Origin: Saccharomonospora viridis DSM 43017
GTDB lineage: Bacteria > Actinomycetota > Actinomycetes > Mycobacteriales > Pseudonocardiaceae
Assembly (NCBI RefSeq): GCF_000023865.1
Contig: NC_013159.1
Span: forward strand, 2,444,001 to 2,508,000
Length of the DNA stretch: 64,000 nucleotides
Reading direction: 5' to 3'
Shown here: positions 42,000 to 50,827 of the stretch, in pieces
Layout: every line of letters begins with the position of its first letter
Numbering within the stretch: position 1 is the first letter of the stretch
Translations under genes and position numbers: made by a program
The notes under the pieces: generated by a model
What the model was told of the DNA's origin: nothing
The model's database searches: none
What the model saw: only the letters and a program-made list of their open reading frames with translations

Positions 42000-43375
42000 C
42001 ACCTCACACCTCCAGCCAGCTGAGCGAGAACGAGGTCGGCGGCTCGATGTCCACTTTGCACGGCTCCCTCCATGGTGTCGGGCCAACCAGTCGCGGTCCA
42101 GGAGCCGGCGAGGACGAGGCCGGGCAACGCCGTGCGCTGGTCCGCACGCAAGCTGTTCGAGCCGGGGCTCTGGCGGAACGTGGCCCTTCGCTGTCGGGTG
42201 ACGAAGAACCGGGAATGCGGTGTCGTCGCCGCCTCGGGGAACAAGCGGCCGAGTTCGGTGAGGAAGACCTCCCGCAGCGTCGAGGCCGGGGTGGTGAGCC
42301 ACGATTCGGCCGCCGACAACGACACCGTCAGGTACTGGCCTGTGGTCAGTCCGGCGGCGTCGGTGCGGTCGAACACCCACTGCACCGGCGATGACACCGC
42401 CGCGACGAAGGAGAGGTCGGTGACCGGACGTTCGTAGACCACGTGCACGTTGACGATCGGGACCGCGCCCAGTCGCACGAGTCGCCATCGCTGGAGCCCG
42501 GCCCGCTCGGGGCACACGCGGGCCGCCGTCTCGGGAGGCACGGCGAGGACGACCGCGTCGGCTTCGAGGACCTCGTCGTCCAAACGCACCAGGAACCGAT
42601 CCCGCACGGGCGTGACGCCCCGGACCGGGCTGTGGGTCCGCACCCGGCCGCCGCGTTCGATCAGGTATTTCTCCGCGGGACGTACGTGCAGATCCTCCAG
42701 CGGCCAACGCGGGATCCCGATGTCCGCGGCATCCGGGGCGTCGAGCAAGGCCGTGCGGAACACCTTCGCCGCCGAGGCCAACGACACCTGGGACACGTGG
42801 CCGTTGAGGGCGGCGACCGTGATCAGGTTCCACAGTCTGTCGCGGGTCTCGTCGTTCTGCCCGTGTCGGGCGAGCCAATCACCGAAATTGTGGGAGTCCA
42901 GGGACTCGTCGTCCGGGTCGAGTGAACGCAACGCCAGCGCGGCGCGGAGGACCCGTGCGCGATCGATCGGCCGTAAGGCCCTGTACCGGGCGATCGCGGG
43001 CAACAGGTGCAGCGGCGCCGGGACGTCGATACGCCGCAACTCCGTGAACCGTCCTCCCGGCGCGAGCACCGGCACACGGAAGCGTTCCTGTACCGCCATG
43101 CCCGCGGAACTGCCCAGGCGTTCGAGCAGCCGCAGGTAAGCGGTACAGCATCGCAGCACCACATGCTGTCCGTTGTCGACGGTCATGCCGCCCCGCTGGA
43201 AGGAGAACGTCGCCCCGCCCAGCCGCGCGCGGGATTCCAACAGCGTCACCGAGACTCCGGCGTCGGCCAGATCGCAGGCCGCGGTGAGGCCCGCCAACCC
43301 GGATCCGGCCACCACCACATGAGCCTCCGTGGGGTCGCCCCCACGCGCCCGCGGTTGTGCACACGGCGCCGTCAC
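41999..43375 (-). CDS. hpnE: Hydroxysqualene dehydroxylase HpnE
   Basis: The 458-residue FAD amine-oxidase-type protein has VVVAGSGLAGLTAACDLADAG near the N-terminus, ESRARLGGATFSF, and a C-terminal FAD segment VLAGSWTATGWPDTMEGAVQSG. HpnE reduces hydroxysqualene to squalene, completing the HpnCDE route. GTG 43375 has GGAGG six bases upstream and overlaps the hpnD stop. Confidence 0.93.
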   Translation of the reverse strand: MTAPCAQPRARGGDPTEAHVVVAGSGLAGLTAACDLADAGVSVTLLESRARLGGATFSFQRGGMTVDNGQHVVLRCCTAYLRLLERLGSSAGMAVQERFRVPVLAPGGRFTELRRIDVPAPLHLLPAIARYRALRPIDRARVLRAALALRSLDPDDESLDSHNFGDWLARHGQNDETRDRLWNLITVAALNGHVSQVSLASAAKVFRTALLDAPDAADIGIPRWPLEDLHVRPAEKYLIERGGRVRTHSPVRGVTPVRDRFLVRLDDEVLEADAVVLAVPPETAARVCPERAGLQRWRLVRLGAVPIVNVHVVYERPVTDLSFVAAVSSPVQWVFDRTDAAGLTTGQYLTVSLSAAESWLTTPASTLREVFLTELGRLFPEAATTPHSRFFVTRQRRATFRQSPGSNSLRADQRTALPGLVLAGSWTATGWPDTMEGAVQSGHRAADLVLAQLAGGVR

Positions 43376-44238
43376 GGTGTGCCTCCCGCAAGTGCCATGC
43401 CCGCCACGAGGGCCTTCTCCCAGGACGGCAGACTGGTCCGGCCCCGCAACACCAGGTCCGGTCGTAGCGCCATCCGAGTGAGCAGCCGGTGATAGATCCC
43501 CGCCATCGCCGCGCAGCATGCTCGGCTGCGTCGGTCGAGGACGTCGAGCAGGGCCAGTCCCCGCTCGTACCATTCCTGCGCCCGTACCGCCTGGAACTCC
43601 AACAACGCCGCGAGGTCGTCCGCGTCGTCGACGAACGCCCCGCTGTCGTCCCGCTCGAGTGTGCACCCGAACCGCTTGAGCTCGTCGGCGGGCAGATACA
43701 CCCGACCGTTGTCGAGGTCCTCGACGACGTCGCGCAGGATGTTGGTCAGCTGTAGCGCGACGCCCAGATCGTCGGCGATCGGCTCGTATCGATCCCGGTC
43801 CGGACTGCCGAAGACCGCCAACGACAGTCGCCCGACCGAACCGGCGACACACCGGCAGTACCGCTCCAGCGACGTGAACGTCGGATAGCCGACCCCCAAC
43901 ACATCAGCGCGACAACCGTCGATCAGTTCGTCGAACGCGTCCAACGGCAGCTCGAAGCGCCGCGCCGCGTCCGCGAGGGCGATGAGGACGGGATCGTCGG
44001 TGTCGGTGGTTCCGGCCTCCATCGCGCGCAGATCGGCGCGGGCGGTCTCCAACCCCTTGAGTTTGACCTCTCGACTGAGATCGCCGTCACCGATGTCGTC
44101 GATCCGACGGGCGAAGGCGTAGACCGCGCTGAGCGCGTTGCGTTTGGGTCCGGGCAGCAACCTGATGCCGTAGGCGAAATTGCGGGCCTGTTCACGGGTG
44201 ATGCGCACACAGTCGTCGTATGCCTGCTCCGGCCTCAC
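43372..44238 (-). CDS. hpnD: Presqualene diphosphate synthase HpnD
   Basis: The 288-residue head-to-head prenyltransferase has Asp-rich motifs FARRIDDIGDGD and NILRDVVEDLDNGRVYLP. HpnD joins two farnesyl diphosphates to presqualene diphosphate. The start overlaps the hpnC stop. The neighbour HpnC is a homologue sharing the same fold. Confidence 0.94.
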   Translation of the reverse strand: MRPEQAYDDCVRITREQARNFAYGIRLLPGPKRNALSAVYAFARRIDDIGDGDLSREVKLKGLETARADLRAMEAGTTDTDDPVLIALADAARRFELPLDAFDELIDGCRADVLGVGYPTFTSLERYCRCVAGSVGRLSLAVFGSPDRDRYEPIADDLGVALQLTNILRDVVEDLDNGRVYLPADELKRFGCTLERDDSGAFVDDADDLAALLEFQAVRAQEWYERGLALLDVLDRRSRACCAAMAGIYHRLLTRMALRPDLVLRGRTSLPSWEKALVAGMALAGGTP

Positions 44239-45092
44239 CGCGCATCACCGATGCCCAGCGACGCCAGCAGAGAGCACAGCATGTGCGATTTCCGGGGGCG
44301 CGGTGTTCGAGCGAGCACGTCGAACCCCGCGTCGACCAGCGCCCGCGCCGTGGCCCTACCTCCGGCGACGTAGCCCGCGACGGCCAGACGCGCCGCTCCG
44401 CGTAAGTCGTCCACCAACGGTCCCCCCTCGTCCAACAGCCTCACGGCGCGCTGCACCTGAAGCGCGACGACCGCCCTGACACCGGTGCTCGCCTGTGCCG
44501 CCATGAGGTCCTCCTCGACGACACCGAACCGGTCGAGATCGTGTCGGGGCAGATAGATCCGTCCGGCACAGGCGTCCTCGGCCACGTCCTGACAGTGCTC
44601 CAACACCTGCAATGCGCTGCAGATTCGATCGGACAGGTGAGCGCGTCGTTCGGTGCTCACGCCGAACACGCGCAACACCAGACGTCCCACAGGATTGGCG
44701 GACAGCGCACAGTAGTCGAGCAATTCGTCGAAAGTGCGGTACCGGTGCACCACCTGGTCCCGCCGGTTGGCCTCGACCAAGCGCTCCAACTCGGACTGTG
44801 GCAGCTCACACTCCGACACGGTGTACGCCAGTCGTTGGAACAGCGGATCGTCCCCGGTCCGCCCCGCGTACATCCGATCGAGTTCGGCGGATATCCGATC
44901 GAGTTGGAGAAGTCGGTCTCCCGGGGCCGCGTCGCCGATGTCATCCACCATTCGGGCGAATGCGTACAACGTGAGCAGGTGGCGCCGGTACCGCGGTGGC
45001 AGCACGTGAAGGGCGACAGGGAAATTCTCCTGCCGTGCTCGTACGCGCAACCACTCCAACGGCGGTGACGCCTGTGCCACTTCGGCATGCAT
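44235..45092 (-). CDS. hpnC: Hydroxysqualene synthase HpnC
   Basis: The 285-residue homologue of HpnD has Asp-rich motifs FARMVDDIGDAAPGD and HCQDVAEDACAGRIYLP. The RQENFPVALHVLPPRYR segment is characteristic of HpnC. It converts presqualene diphosphate to hydroxysqualene. ATG 45092 is chosen from family length; an ATG at 45137 with AGGA upstream is possible. It is the first gene of the seven-gene hopanoid operon, so the promoter lies in the 506 bases upstream. Confidence 0.92.
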   Translation of the reverse strand: MHAEVAQASPPLEWLRVRARQENFPVALHVLPPRYRRHLLTLYAFARMVDDIGDAAPGDRLLQLDRISAELDRMYAGRTGDDPLFQRLAYTVSECELPQSELERLVEANRRDQVVHRYRTFDELLDYCALSANPVGRLVLRVFGVSTERRAHLSDRICSALQVLEHCQDVAEDACAGRIYLPRHDLDRFGVVEEDLMAAQASTGVRAVVALQVQRAVRLLDEGGPLVDDLRGAARLAVAGYVAGGRATARALVDAGFDVLARTPRPRKSHMLCSLLASLGIGDAR

Positions 45093-45598
45093 GGGCCTCG
45101 CCTCGTCCCGTTCGGCCCGTTGGCCGGCCAACCGCATCTGGAATGTCCTATTGTCGACCGGGTCCGGTATCGGGGCAACTCTGAAAGCTTCGGACCGCCC
45201 CGAAACGAAACATCGGTTTCTCGGGTCTTGTACACAGCCGAAGCACCGTGGTATCCCGGGATTTCCCGACTGACGTCCAGACCGCGAGGGCTGCTTCTGT
45301 TGCTGTTTTGCCGCTGACCTTTCCTTGCGAGCCGCTCCGGAATCCCTTGCCGGGTTCCTGCGGTTCCTCCGCCGAGTACGCCGACTCACACGCCGACATC
45401 GCAACGACGGAATCGGTTCCACGAACCGTCCACAGTCTCTTCCTCGGACGCCGAGAACAAAACCGCTCTCGTTCCAAAGATCTACATAGGACATCCCACG
45501 ATCGTGGGAAGACCGAGGTGTCCATCCCCCGGTTTCGGGAAATTCACCGTTTCCCCGAGCGAGGGATCACGGACACCACAAAGGAGCCGGAGCTCCCC
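45093..45598. other. Gene-free region upstream of the hopanoid operon
   Basis: This stretch has no credible gene. It holds the hopanoid promoter, a perfect 16-bp palindrome at 45494-45509, and a lower-GC segment around 45440-45490. No riboswitch or RNA gene is recognised. Confidence 0.55.
45494..45509. repeat. Perfect 16-bp palindrome between the USP gene and the hopanoid operon
   Basis: TCCCACGATCGTGGGA is fully self-complementary. It lies about 400 bases before hpnC and 90 bases beyond the end of the USP gene. It could be a dimeric regulator site. Loop-less symmetry makes it a poor terminator. Confidence 0.6.
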
Positions 45599-46570
45599 TC
45601 AGTCCTCCTGATCGGAATCCCGCGGTCGCACGATCATCACGGGACATCCGGCATGGTGGATCAGCGCCTGGCTCGTGGAACCGAGCAACATCCCGGTGAA
45701 ACCACCCCTACCCCGGCTTCCCACCACGACCAGCTGCGCCGTGCGGGACCGCTCGAGCAACTGCCTACGCGGCCGGTCCCGCACCACCACTCGCTCCACG
45801 GACACGCCGGGGTACTTCTCCTCCCAGCCCGCCAGTTGCTCGTCGAGCAACGCCCGCACCTCGTCCTCCTCGGGCGTGTTGGTGAAGAACAACTTGGCCC
45901 GCCGCATGACCCCCTCGTCCTCGACGTCCATCCAGGCACGGACCACGACCAGCGGTGCCGAACGCAGCGCCGCTTCCTCGAACGCACCGGCGACGGCACG
46001 CTCGCTCAACGGACTGCCGTCCACTCCGACCACGATCGGACCCGACGTCGGTGGGGCGGATCGACCCTCACCACAGCGGACGACCACTACGGGAGCGGCC
46101 GCATGTCCGGCCACGGCCACCGTGGTGGACCCGGCCAACATCCCCGCGAAACCGCCGAACCCGGAGGCACCGAGCACCACGAGCTCCGCCCCTTGGGAGC
46201 AACGCAGCAACGCGGGAACCGCCGGGTGGTTCACCAGCTGCGTGTGTACCTCCACACCGGAAGCGGTCGCCTCCGCCTCGGCCACCGCCTCGCGCAGAAT
46301 CGCGCGCGCTTCCGCCAGCAGGGACTCGATCACGCCGGGCGGCACCGGAACGTCCATGGCGAAGTAGCGGGAGACCAGCCCGTAGGCGTGCACCACGTGC
46401 AACGGCACCGACCGCCACGCCGCCCTCTCGGCCGCCCACCGCACGGCTCGCAACGCCGCCTCCGACCCGTCGACACCGACCACCACCGCCCCCTCGGCCG
46501 CCACCGGCTCGGCTTCGTCTTCGGGGGTCTCGATGGCGGACCGCCCCTTCGCCCGCTCCTCCTCCGCCAT
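45599..46570 (-). CDS. Universal stress protein, two tandem domains, DevR-box promoter
   Basis: The 323-residue protein has an acidic 25-residue leader and two Usp domains with intact ATP loops GASGFGGFAGMLAGST (~residue 150) and GSRGRGGFTGMLLGST (~290). Domain 2 is nearly the same as in the USP at 20.3-21.2 kb. ATG 46570 has GGGAG five bases upstream. The upstream DevR-box-like 14-mer makes it a distant member of the dormancy regulon. Confidence 0.93.
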   Translation of the reverse strand: MAEEERAKGRSAIETPEDEAEPVAAEGAVVVGVDGSEAALRAVRWAAERAAWRSVPLHVVHAYGLVSRYFAMDVPVPPGVIESLLAEARAILREAVAEAEATASGVEVHTQLVNHPAVPALLRCSQGAELVVLGASGFGGFAGMLAGSTTVAVAGHAAAPVVVVRCGEGRSAPPTSGPIVVGVDGSPLSERAVAGAFEEAALRSAPLVVVRAWMDVEDEGVMRRAKLFFTNTPEEDEVRALLDEQLAGWEEKYPGVSVERVVVRDRPRRQLLERSRTAQLVVVGSRGRGGFTGMLLGSTSQALIHHAGCPVMIVRPRDSDQED

Positions 46571-46662
46571 GCCGCTCCCTTCCGACGGTCCACACGATCG
46601 CCGCACGATCGACGGTAAAGCCCGATACGCCGAAGCACCTCCGCCGTTGGTCCCGTCCGCAC

Positions 46663-46676
46663 AGGACTTCAGGCCC
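46663..46676. promoter_or_regulatory. DevR-box-like site before the USP gene
   Basis: AGGACTTCAGGCCC matches GGGACTTTNGGCCC at all but two positions and lies 92 bases before the USP ATG, a distance similar to that at hspX. Confidence 0.6.
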
Positions 46677-46729
46677 ACGGGAATCGGCCTCGACAACGGT
46701 GAGGCCACCCGAAGACGGGAAAGGTGGTG

Positions 46730-47920
46730 TCAGTACACACCGACCATCGAGAACGGACGCTCGTAGAGGCGCGCGAGCAGACCCGCGCACGCGGCCATCG
46801 CCTGCACGTCCGGACCGAACCGGGTGACCGTCATCAGTCCCCTGTCCGGCAGCACCGTGGTGTCCGCGTAGGCGCCGTACACCGCGTCCAGGTACGCGGG
46901 GGCGTCGGTGATCGCCTGCCCAGCCAGCACCACGAGCTCGGGATTGACGATGTCGCGCAGCAACGCGACCGCCCGACCGAGCGCGTGTGCGCGTTCGGTC
47001 AGGATGCGATGCGCGATCGCGTCACCGGCCGCGGCGACCTCGTGCAACGTTCGGATGTCCGGCCGGTCGAGCACGCCGGCACGCACAGCGCGTTCCAGCA
47101 CGGACCGTTCCGACACCGTCGCCTCCAAGCACCCGGTCCTACCGCACGGACACAGCACGTCACTTCCCACGGGAAGGTGGGCGATGCTCCCCGACTGCCC
47201 CGGGCCACGATGCAACACCCCACCCACCGCCACGGCCGCCCCGACCATCTCGCGCGCGTAGAAGTACAGCGCGCTCCGAGCGTGGGTGGCCTCCCCGAAC
47301 AGCAGTTCCGCCGTGGCCATGGCGGGCACGTGTCCGTCGACGTAGACCGGCAGCGCCGTGATCTCCTCCATGATCGTGCGCGCGGGCACTCCGTGCCAGC
47401 CCAGCGGCTCGTGGTCGAGCAGACCCCGCTCGACGTCGACCTGTCCGCCGATCGCCAAGCCGACGCCGATGATCCGCCGTTCCGGCCAATCGCCCAGGAA
47501 CGCCTCCACCTCCCGGGCGATCCGCCGCAGCACCTCCTCCGGCGCCCCGCTGGGCGTGGGGATGCGCTCACTGTCCAACAGTTCCCCCCGGAGCGTGCTC
47601 AGGCCGTACGTGGTGGTGGTGACACCGATGTGCACCCCGCACGCCGCGATCACGTCGCTGTTCAGATCGACCGGCACCGTCGGTCTGCCGACCTCGCCGG
47701 TCAACGGCGGATCCGGGAGTTCGCTCAACAGTCCGAGCTCGATCAACGTCGAGACCTGCCTGCTCACGGTGGGCATGCTCAACGACGTGTGTCGGGCGAT
47801 CGCCCGGCGGGACAACGGACCGTACGCACGGATGGCGCTCAGAACCGCCGCGGCGTTCGCCTCCCGCACACCACCCGTCCCCGGCACGTCACGAACCGTG
47901 CTGAGCACCCTCACCGTCAC
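46730..47920 (-). CDS. ROK-family transcriptional regulator
   Basis: The 396-residue protein has an N-terminal MarR-like helix-turn-helix (RAIARHTSLSMPTVSRQVSTL, residues ~38-60) and a C-terminal ROK sugar-kinase-like domain with GVGLAIGGQVD and the zinc motif CPCGRTGCLEA. Such proteins repress sugar or amino-sugar genes and sense the sugar or its phosphate. GTG 47920 is chosen for GAGG at normal spacing. It is divergent from the TSUP transporter. A TTCAC-N3-GTGAA palindrome between them is a candidate operator. Confidence 0.9.
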   Translation of the reverse strand: MTVRVLSTVRDVPGTGGVREANAAAVLSAIRAYGPLSRRAIARHTSLSMPTVSRQVSTLIELGLLSELPDPPLTGEVGRPTVPVDLNSDVIAACGVHIGVTTTTYGLSTLRGELLDSERIPTPSGAPEEVLRRIAREVEAFLGDWPERRIIGVGLAIGGQVDVERGLLDHEPLGWHGVPARTIMEEITALPVYVDGHVPAMATAELLFGEATHARSALYFYAREMVGAAVAVGGVLHRGPGQSGSIAHLPVGSDVLCPCGRTGCLEATVSERSVLERAVRAGVLDRPDIRTLHEVAAAGDAIAHRILTERAHALGRAVALLRDIVNPELVVLAGQAITDAPAYLDAVYGAYADTTVLPDRGLMTVTRFGPDVQAMAACAGLLARLYERPFSMVGVY

Positions 47921-47983
47921 ACCGACCTCACTTCCACCACAACCGACAGCCCACCCGTTTGAACGCGGCGACGTCAACACCCA

Positions 47984-47996
47984 TTCACCATGTGAA
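47984..47996. promoter_or_regulatory. Candidate ROK operator palindrome
   Basis: TTCAC-CAT-GTGAA is a perfect 5+5 inverted repeat, 64 bases before the ROK start and about 170 before the TSUP ATG, in an AT-richer segment. Confidence 0.4.
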
Positions 47997-48167
47997 CCGT
48001 TTATTTTCAGCGCTTTCTTTAATTGCGCGCAGCATGACGTTCCCTCCACAACGTGGGAATCAGTTGGAATCCGACGACCCTCGTTGCCAGGATCGGGTGT
48101 CTCGACGGAAACGCTCATTCACTTCCGGATTCGCCGTACCGACGGTCACCGGGAAATCGAGGATCAG

Positions 48168-49079
48168 ATGCAGACTCTGTTGTTGTTCGGACTCGCCGGA
48201 TTCCTCGCCCAGCTCGTGGACGGGTCGCTGGGGATGGCGTTCGGGGTGACGGCGACCACCACACTCGTCGCCGTGGGAACCGTCCCCGCCGTGGCCTCCG
48301 CGGCGGTCCATCTCGCCGAGGTGGGCACCGCGCTGGCCTCGGGGGTGGCCCATTGGCGCTTCCGCAACATCGACTGGCGCACCGTCGGCATCCTCGCCGC
48401 ACCGGGCGCGGTCGGCGCCGTGCTCGGGGCCTACGTGCTGACCTCGCTTCCCATGGGGTTCGCCGAGGTCTGGATCACCCTGGTGCTGTTGTTGCTCGGC
48501 TGCTACGTGCTGGTCCGCTTCGCGTTCTTCCACAAACCCGGCGCGCTCGTCGGTGCCCGGCGTCCCAGCACCCGGTTCCTCGGCCCGCTCGGCCTCGTCG
48601 CCGGATTCGTCGACGCGAGCGGGGGTGGGGGCTGGGGACCGGTCGCCACCACGACTCTGCTGTCGTCCGGGCGGCTGGAACCACGCAAGGTGATCGGTTC
48701 GGTGGACACGTCCGAGTTCCTCGTCGCGCTCGCGGCCAGTCTCGGTTTCCTGTTCTCCCTGTCGCAGGAGGATCAGCTGAACTACACCGTCGTGGCGGGG
48801 CTCATGCTCGGCGGTGTCGTGGCGGCCCCGCTGGCGGCGTGGTTGGTGCGCAGACTGCCGCCTCGGGTGCTCGGTGCCGCGGCGGGTGGCCTCATCGTGT
48901 TCACGAACGCGCGGACCCTGCTGAACGCCGTGGGGGCGAGCCCCTCGGTGAAGACCGTGGTCCTGAGCGCGCTGGCCGTGCTGTGGGGGGTCGGTCTCGC
49001 CTCAGCCGTGCGGTCGGCGCGGGCGGAACGGCGAAGCGACACCCCTTCGGACGACACCCCCGTCCTCGGGTACCCGTGA
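48168..49079 (+). CDS. TSUP (TauE/SafE) sulfite/organosulfur exporter-family membrane protein
   Basis: The 303-residue protein has about eight membrane segments in two homologous halves: AGFLAQLVDGSLGMAFG in the first, GLVAGFVDASGGGGWGPV in the second. These Gly-rich repeats define the TSUP family, which moves sulfite, sulfonates or organic acids. ATG 48168 follows GAGGATCAG. Divergence from a ROK regulator is unusual for a sulfite exporter and may hint at an organic substrate such as a sulfosugar breakdown product; that is speculation. Confidence 0.88.
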   Translation: MQTLLLFGLAGFLAQLVDGSLGMAFGVTATTTLVAVGTVPAVASAAVHLAEVGTALASGVAHWRFRNIDWRTVGILAAPGAVGAVLGAYVLTSLPMGFAEVWITLVLLLLGCYVLVRFAFFHKPGALVGARRPSTRFLGPLGLVAGFVDASGGGGWGPVATTTLLSSGRLEPRKVIGSVDTSEFLVALAASLGFLFSLSQEDQLNYTVVAGLMLGGVVAAPLAAWLVRRLPPRVLGAAAGGLIVFTNARTLLNAVGASPSVKTVVLSALAVLWGVGLASAVRSARAERRSDTPSDDTPVLGYP

Positions 49080-49324
49080 ACGGCGCGGTTCCCAGGGCGC
49101 GAGCGAACCACCGATACGCGAGCCGGAATGGCCGCCGGAGCGCCTACGGACACGACCAGAACGGGAATTCCGCAATTCATTTCCTCAGGGTGGTTCCGGA
49201 CGAATTACCCGTGGCGGGCTCGTCGAGCCCCGGCGAAGAATTCTTCCCATTACCCGGAAAACGGTGGGAACCGCGTTTTCGACGCCTCTTCGAGGGAAAG
49301 CGACGACGGCACGTCCGGCCGCGC

Positions 49325-50014
49325 TCAACCACCCGAACGACGGGCTCGTTCAAGCGCCGGGCCGAAACGTTCCTGCACCGCGTGCCAGGCCTCCACGACC
49401 TCGCCACGTTCGGGTTCCACGGGTTCCGGGTCGGCCCGATCCCCCTGGAACGACAGCAACAACTGCACCACCCGGCCCACCACGTCGGGATGCCCCAACG
49501 GCACCGGCGGCTCCACACGAACGGCCGGGTCGGTGTCCCTGCTGACGAACGCCGCCACGCGCACCCCCTCCGCGATCAGCTTCTGCCGTAGCTCGGCGGT
49601 GGCGGTGTTCCACCAATCCGTGTAGGAGTCGCCCCGGCCCGGACCGACTTCCGGCGCCACCTCACCCGAGATCGCCCGGGGCGCCGGATCCACCACGACC
49701 ACACTCCGTACCCGATCCGAGTACTCGTCGGCCAGGCGCAACGCGCTTTCGGCCGCCCTCGCAGCCGCCACCAGGTGGACGCGCTGATCCACCTCCCCCA
49801 ACAGCTCCTCGACCGACACACCCCCCGCCTCCGCAGGCAACCGACACCACCCGATCCGCAGGTGTTCGGCCAACGGTCGCCACGTCGCGGGCAATGCGTC
49901 GTGTTTGGCCTCCCCCGCAGGATCGAGCACCAGCACCACGGGTGCCCGCTCCGGCCCCTGCCACACCACCGCCGGCCCGGCCCCCCGTACTTCGTCGTCC
50001 TGGAAGTCCCTCAT
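49325..50014 (-). CDS. Alpha/beta-hydrolase-like protein without a recognisable nucleophile
   Basis: The 229-residue protein follows hydrolase-fold secondary structure (APVVLVLDPAGE, VRSVVVVDPAPRA, late HPDVVGRVVQLLLSF), but the nucleophile elbow where G-x-S-x-G is expected reads HLVAAARAAESALRLA. It is probably non-enzymatic or a very divergent member. It stands alone between the TSUP gene and the divergent TetR gene. Function unknown. Confidence 0.6.
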   Translation of the reverse strand: MRDFQDDEVRGAGPAVVWQGPERAPVVLVLDPAGEAKHDALPATWRPLAEHLRIGWCRLPAEAGGVSVEELLGEVDQRVHLVAAARAAESALRLADEYSDRVRSVVVVDPAPRAISGEVAPEVGPGRGDSYTDWWNTATAELRQKLIAEGVRVAAFVSRDTDPAVRVEPPVPLGHPDVVGRVVQLLLSFQGDRADPEPVEPERGEVVEAWHAVQERFGPALERARRSGG

Positions 50015-50162
50015 GGCCGGGGACGTACCCGATTCGAGCGAAGCTATACCTCGGACCGTCTCGGAACCGTTTCCGGACCGTCATCACCCGATCCGGCCTT
50101 TCTGCCGTGGTCGATGGCCGCGCGCCTGGGCACCCACCGGACGGTCCGGAAGACTTGTCGAC

Positions 50163-50783
50163 ATGCCCCGTCAACGCCGTTACCACCACGGCGATCTCCG
50201 ACGCGCCGTCATCAACGCCGCCGTGGAGGTCATCACCACCGAGGGCACCGTCGCCATCAGCCTGCGTGACCTCGCCCGCCGGGCCGGTGTGTCGCACGCC
50301 GCGCCCGCCCACCACTTCAAGGACAAGGCCGGTTTGCTCACCGCCATCGCGATCGAGGGCTACGAGATCCTGGCCGACTCGATGCAGGAGGCATTGGCCG
50401 CCACTCCCATTCCGCTTCCGGAGATCGGCGTGCGGTACGTGAAGTTCGCCCTCGAGCATCCGGCGCACTTCGAGGTGATGTACCGGCCGGAGCTCTACCA
50501 CCGCGACGATCCGGAACTGTTGGCCGCCAAACAGTGGGCTCGTAGAACTCTGCGGGCGGGCATCGTCACGTTGCCGCACGGCCGCCGCGGCGAGGCCGCC
50601 GAATTCGGTGTGATCGCCGCCTGGTCGTTGGCACACGGCTTCGCGGTCCTCGCCCGGAGCGGGAACCTCGCTGAGGACCTCGGCGAGGCCTCTCCCCTCT
50701 CCGTGTTCCGGCGCATCGCCCAGAGGACGATCCCGGCCGTCGACCCCGTCAGCGAGGCCGACGGCTCCACGACGCGTCCCTGA
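50163..50783 (+). CDS. TetR-family transcriptional regulator
   Basis: The 206-residue protein has an N-terminal HTH (RRYHHGDLRRAVINAAVEVI, then LRDLARRAGVSHAAPAHHFKDK) and a TetR_C_33/WHG-like C-terminal domain with ALEHPAHFEVMYRPELY. The YHHGDLR start is typical of one large TetR subfamily. It is divergent from the hydrolase-like gene (148 bases), which may be its target. A strong terminator follows. Confidence 0.9.
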   Translation: MPRQRRYHHGDLRRAVINAAVEVITTEGTVAISLRDLARRAGVSHAAPAHHFKDKAGLLTAIAIEGYEILADSMQEALAATPIPLPEIGVRYVKFALEHPAHFEVMYRPELYHRDDPELLAAKQWARRTLRAGIVTLPHGRRGEAAEFGVIAAWSLAHGFAVLARSGNLAEDLGEASPLSVFRRIAQRTIPAVDPVSEADGSTTRP

Positions 50784-50814
50784 GCTTCCGTCCCTCACAA
50801 ACAGGGACGGAAGC
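50784..50814. terminator. Bidirectional terminator between TetR and carboxylase genes
   Basis: A perfect 12-bp stem (GCTTCCGTCCCT / AGGGACGGAAGC) with a 7-base loop lies directly after the TetR stop and 13 bases beyond the end of the convergent carboxylase gene. It can serve both transcripts. Confidence 0.8.
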
Positions 50815-50827
50815 GGTCACACCGCGT

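Noticed and set aside
41942-42394. Plus-strand frames inside the hpnE gene
   Set aside because: They are shadows of hpnE, whose FAD motifs and overlapping operon context are clear.
45148-45525. Possible small gene upstream of hpnC on the minus strand
   Set aside because: Its product is Arg/Cys-rich without a ribosome site, and it overlaps the region that must hold the hopanoid promoter.
47921-48167. Riboswitch (SAM-type) before the TSUP transporter
   Set aside because: I looked for it because TSUP genes often relate to sulfur, but saw no conserved stems or core sequence.
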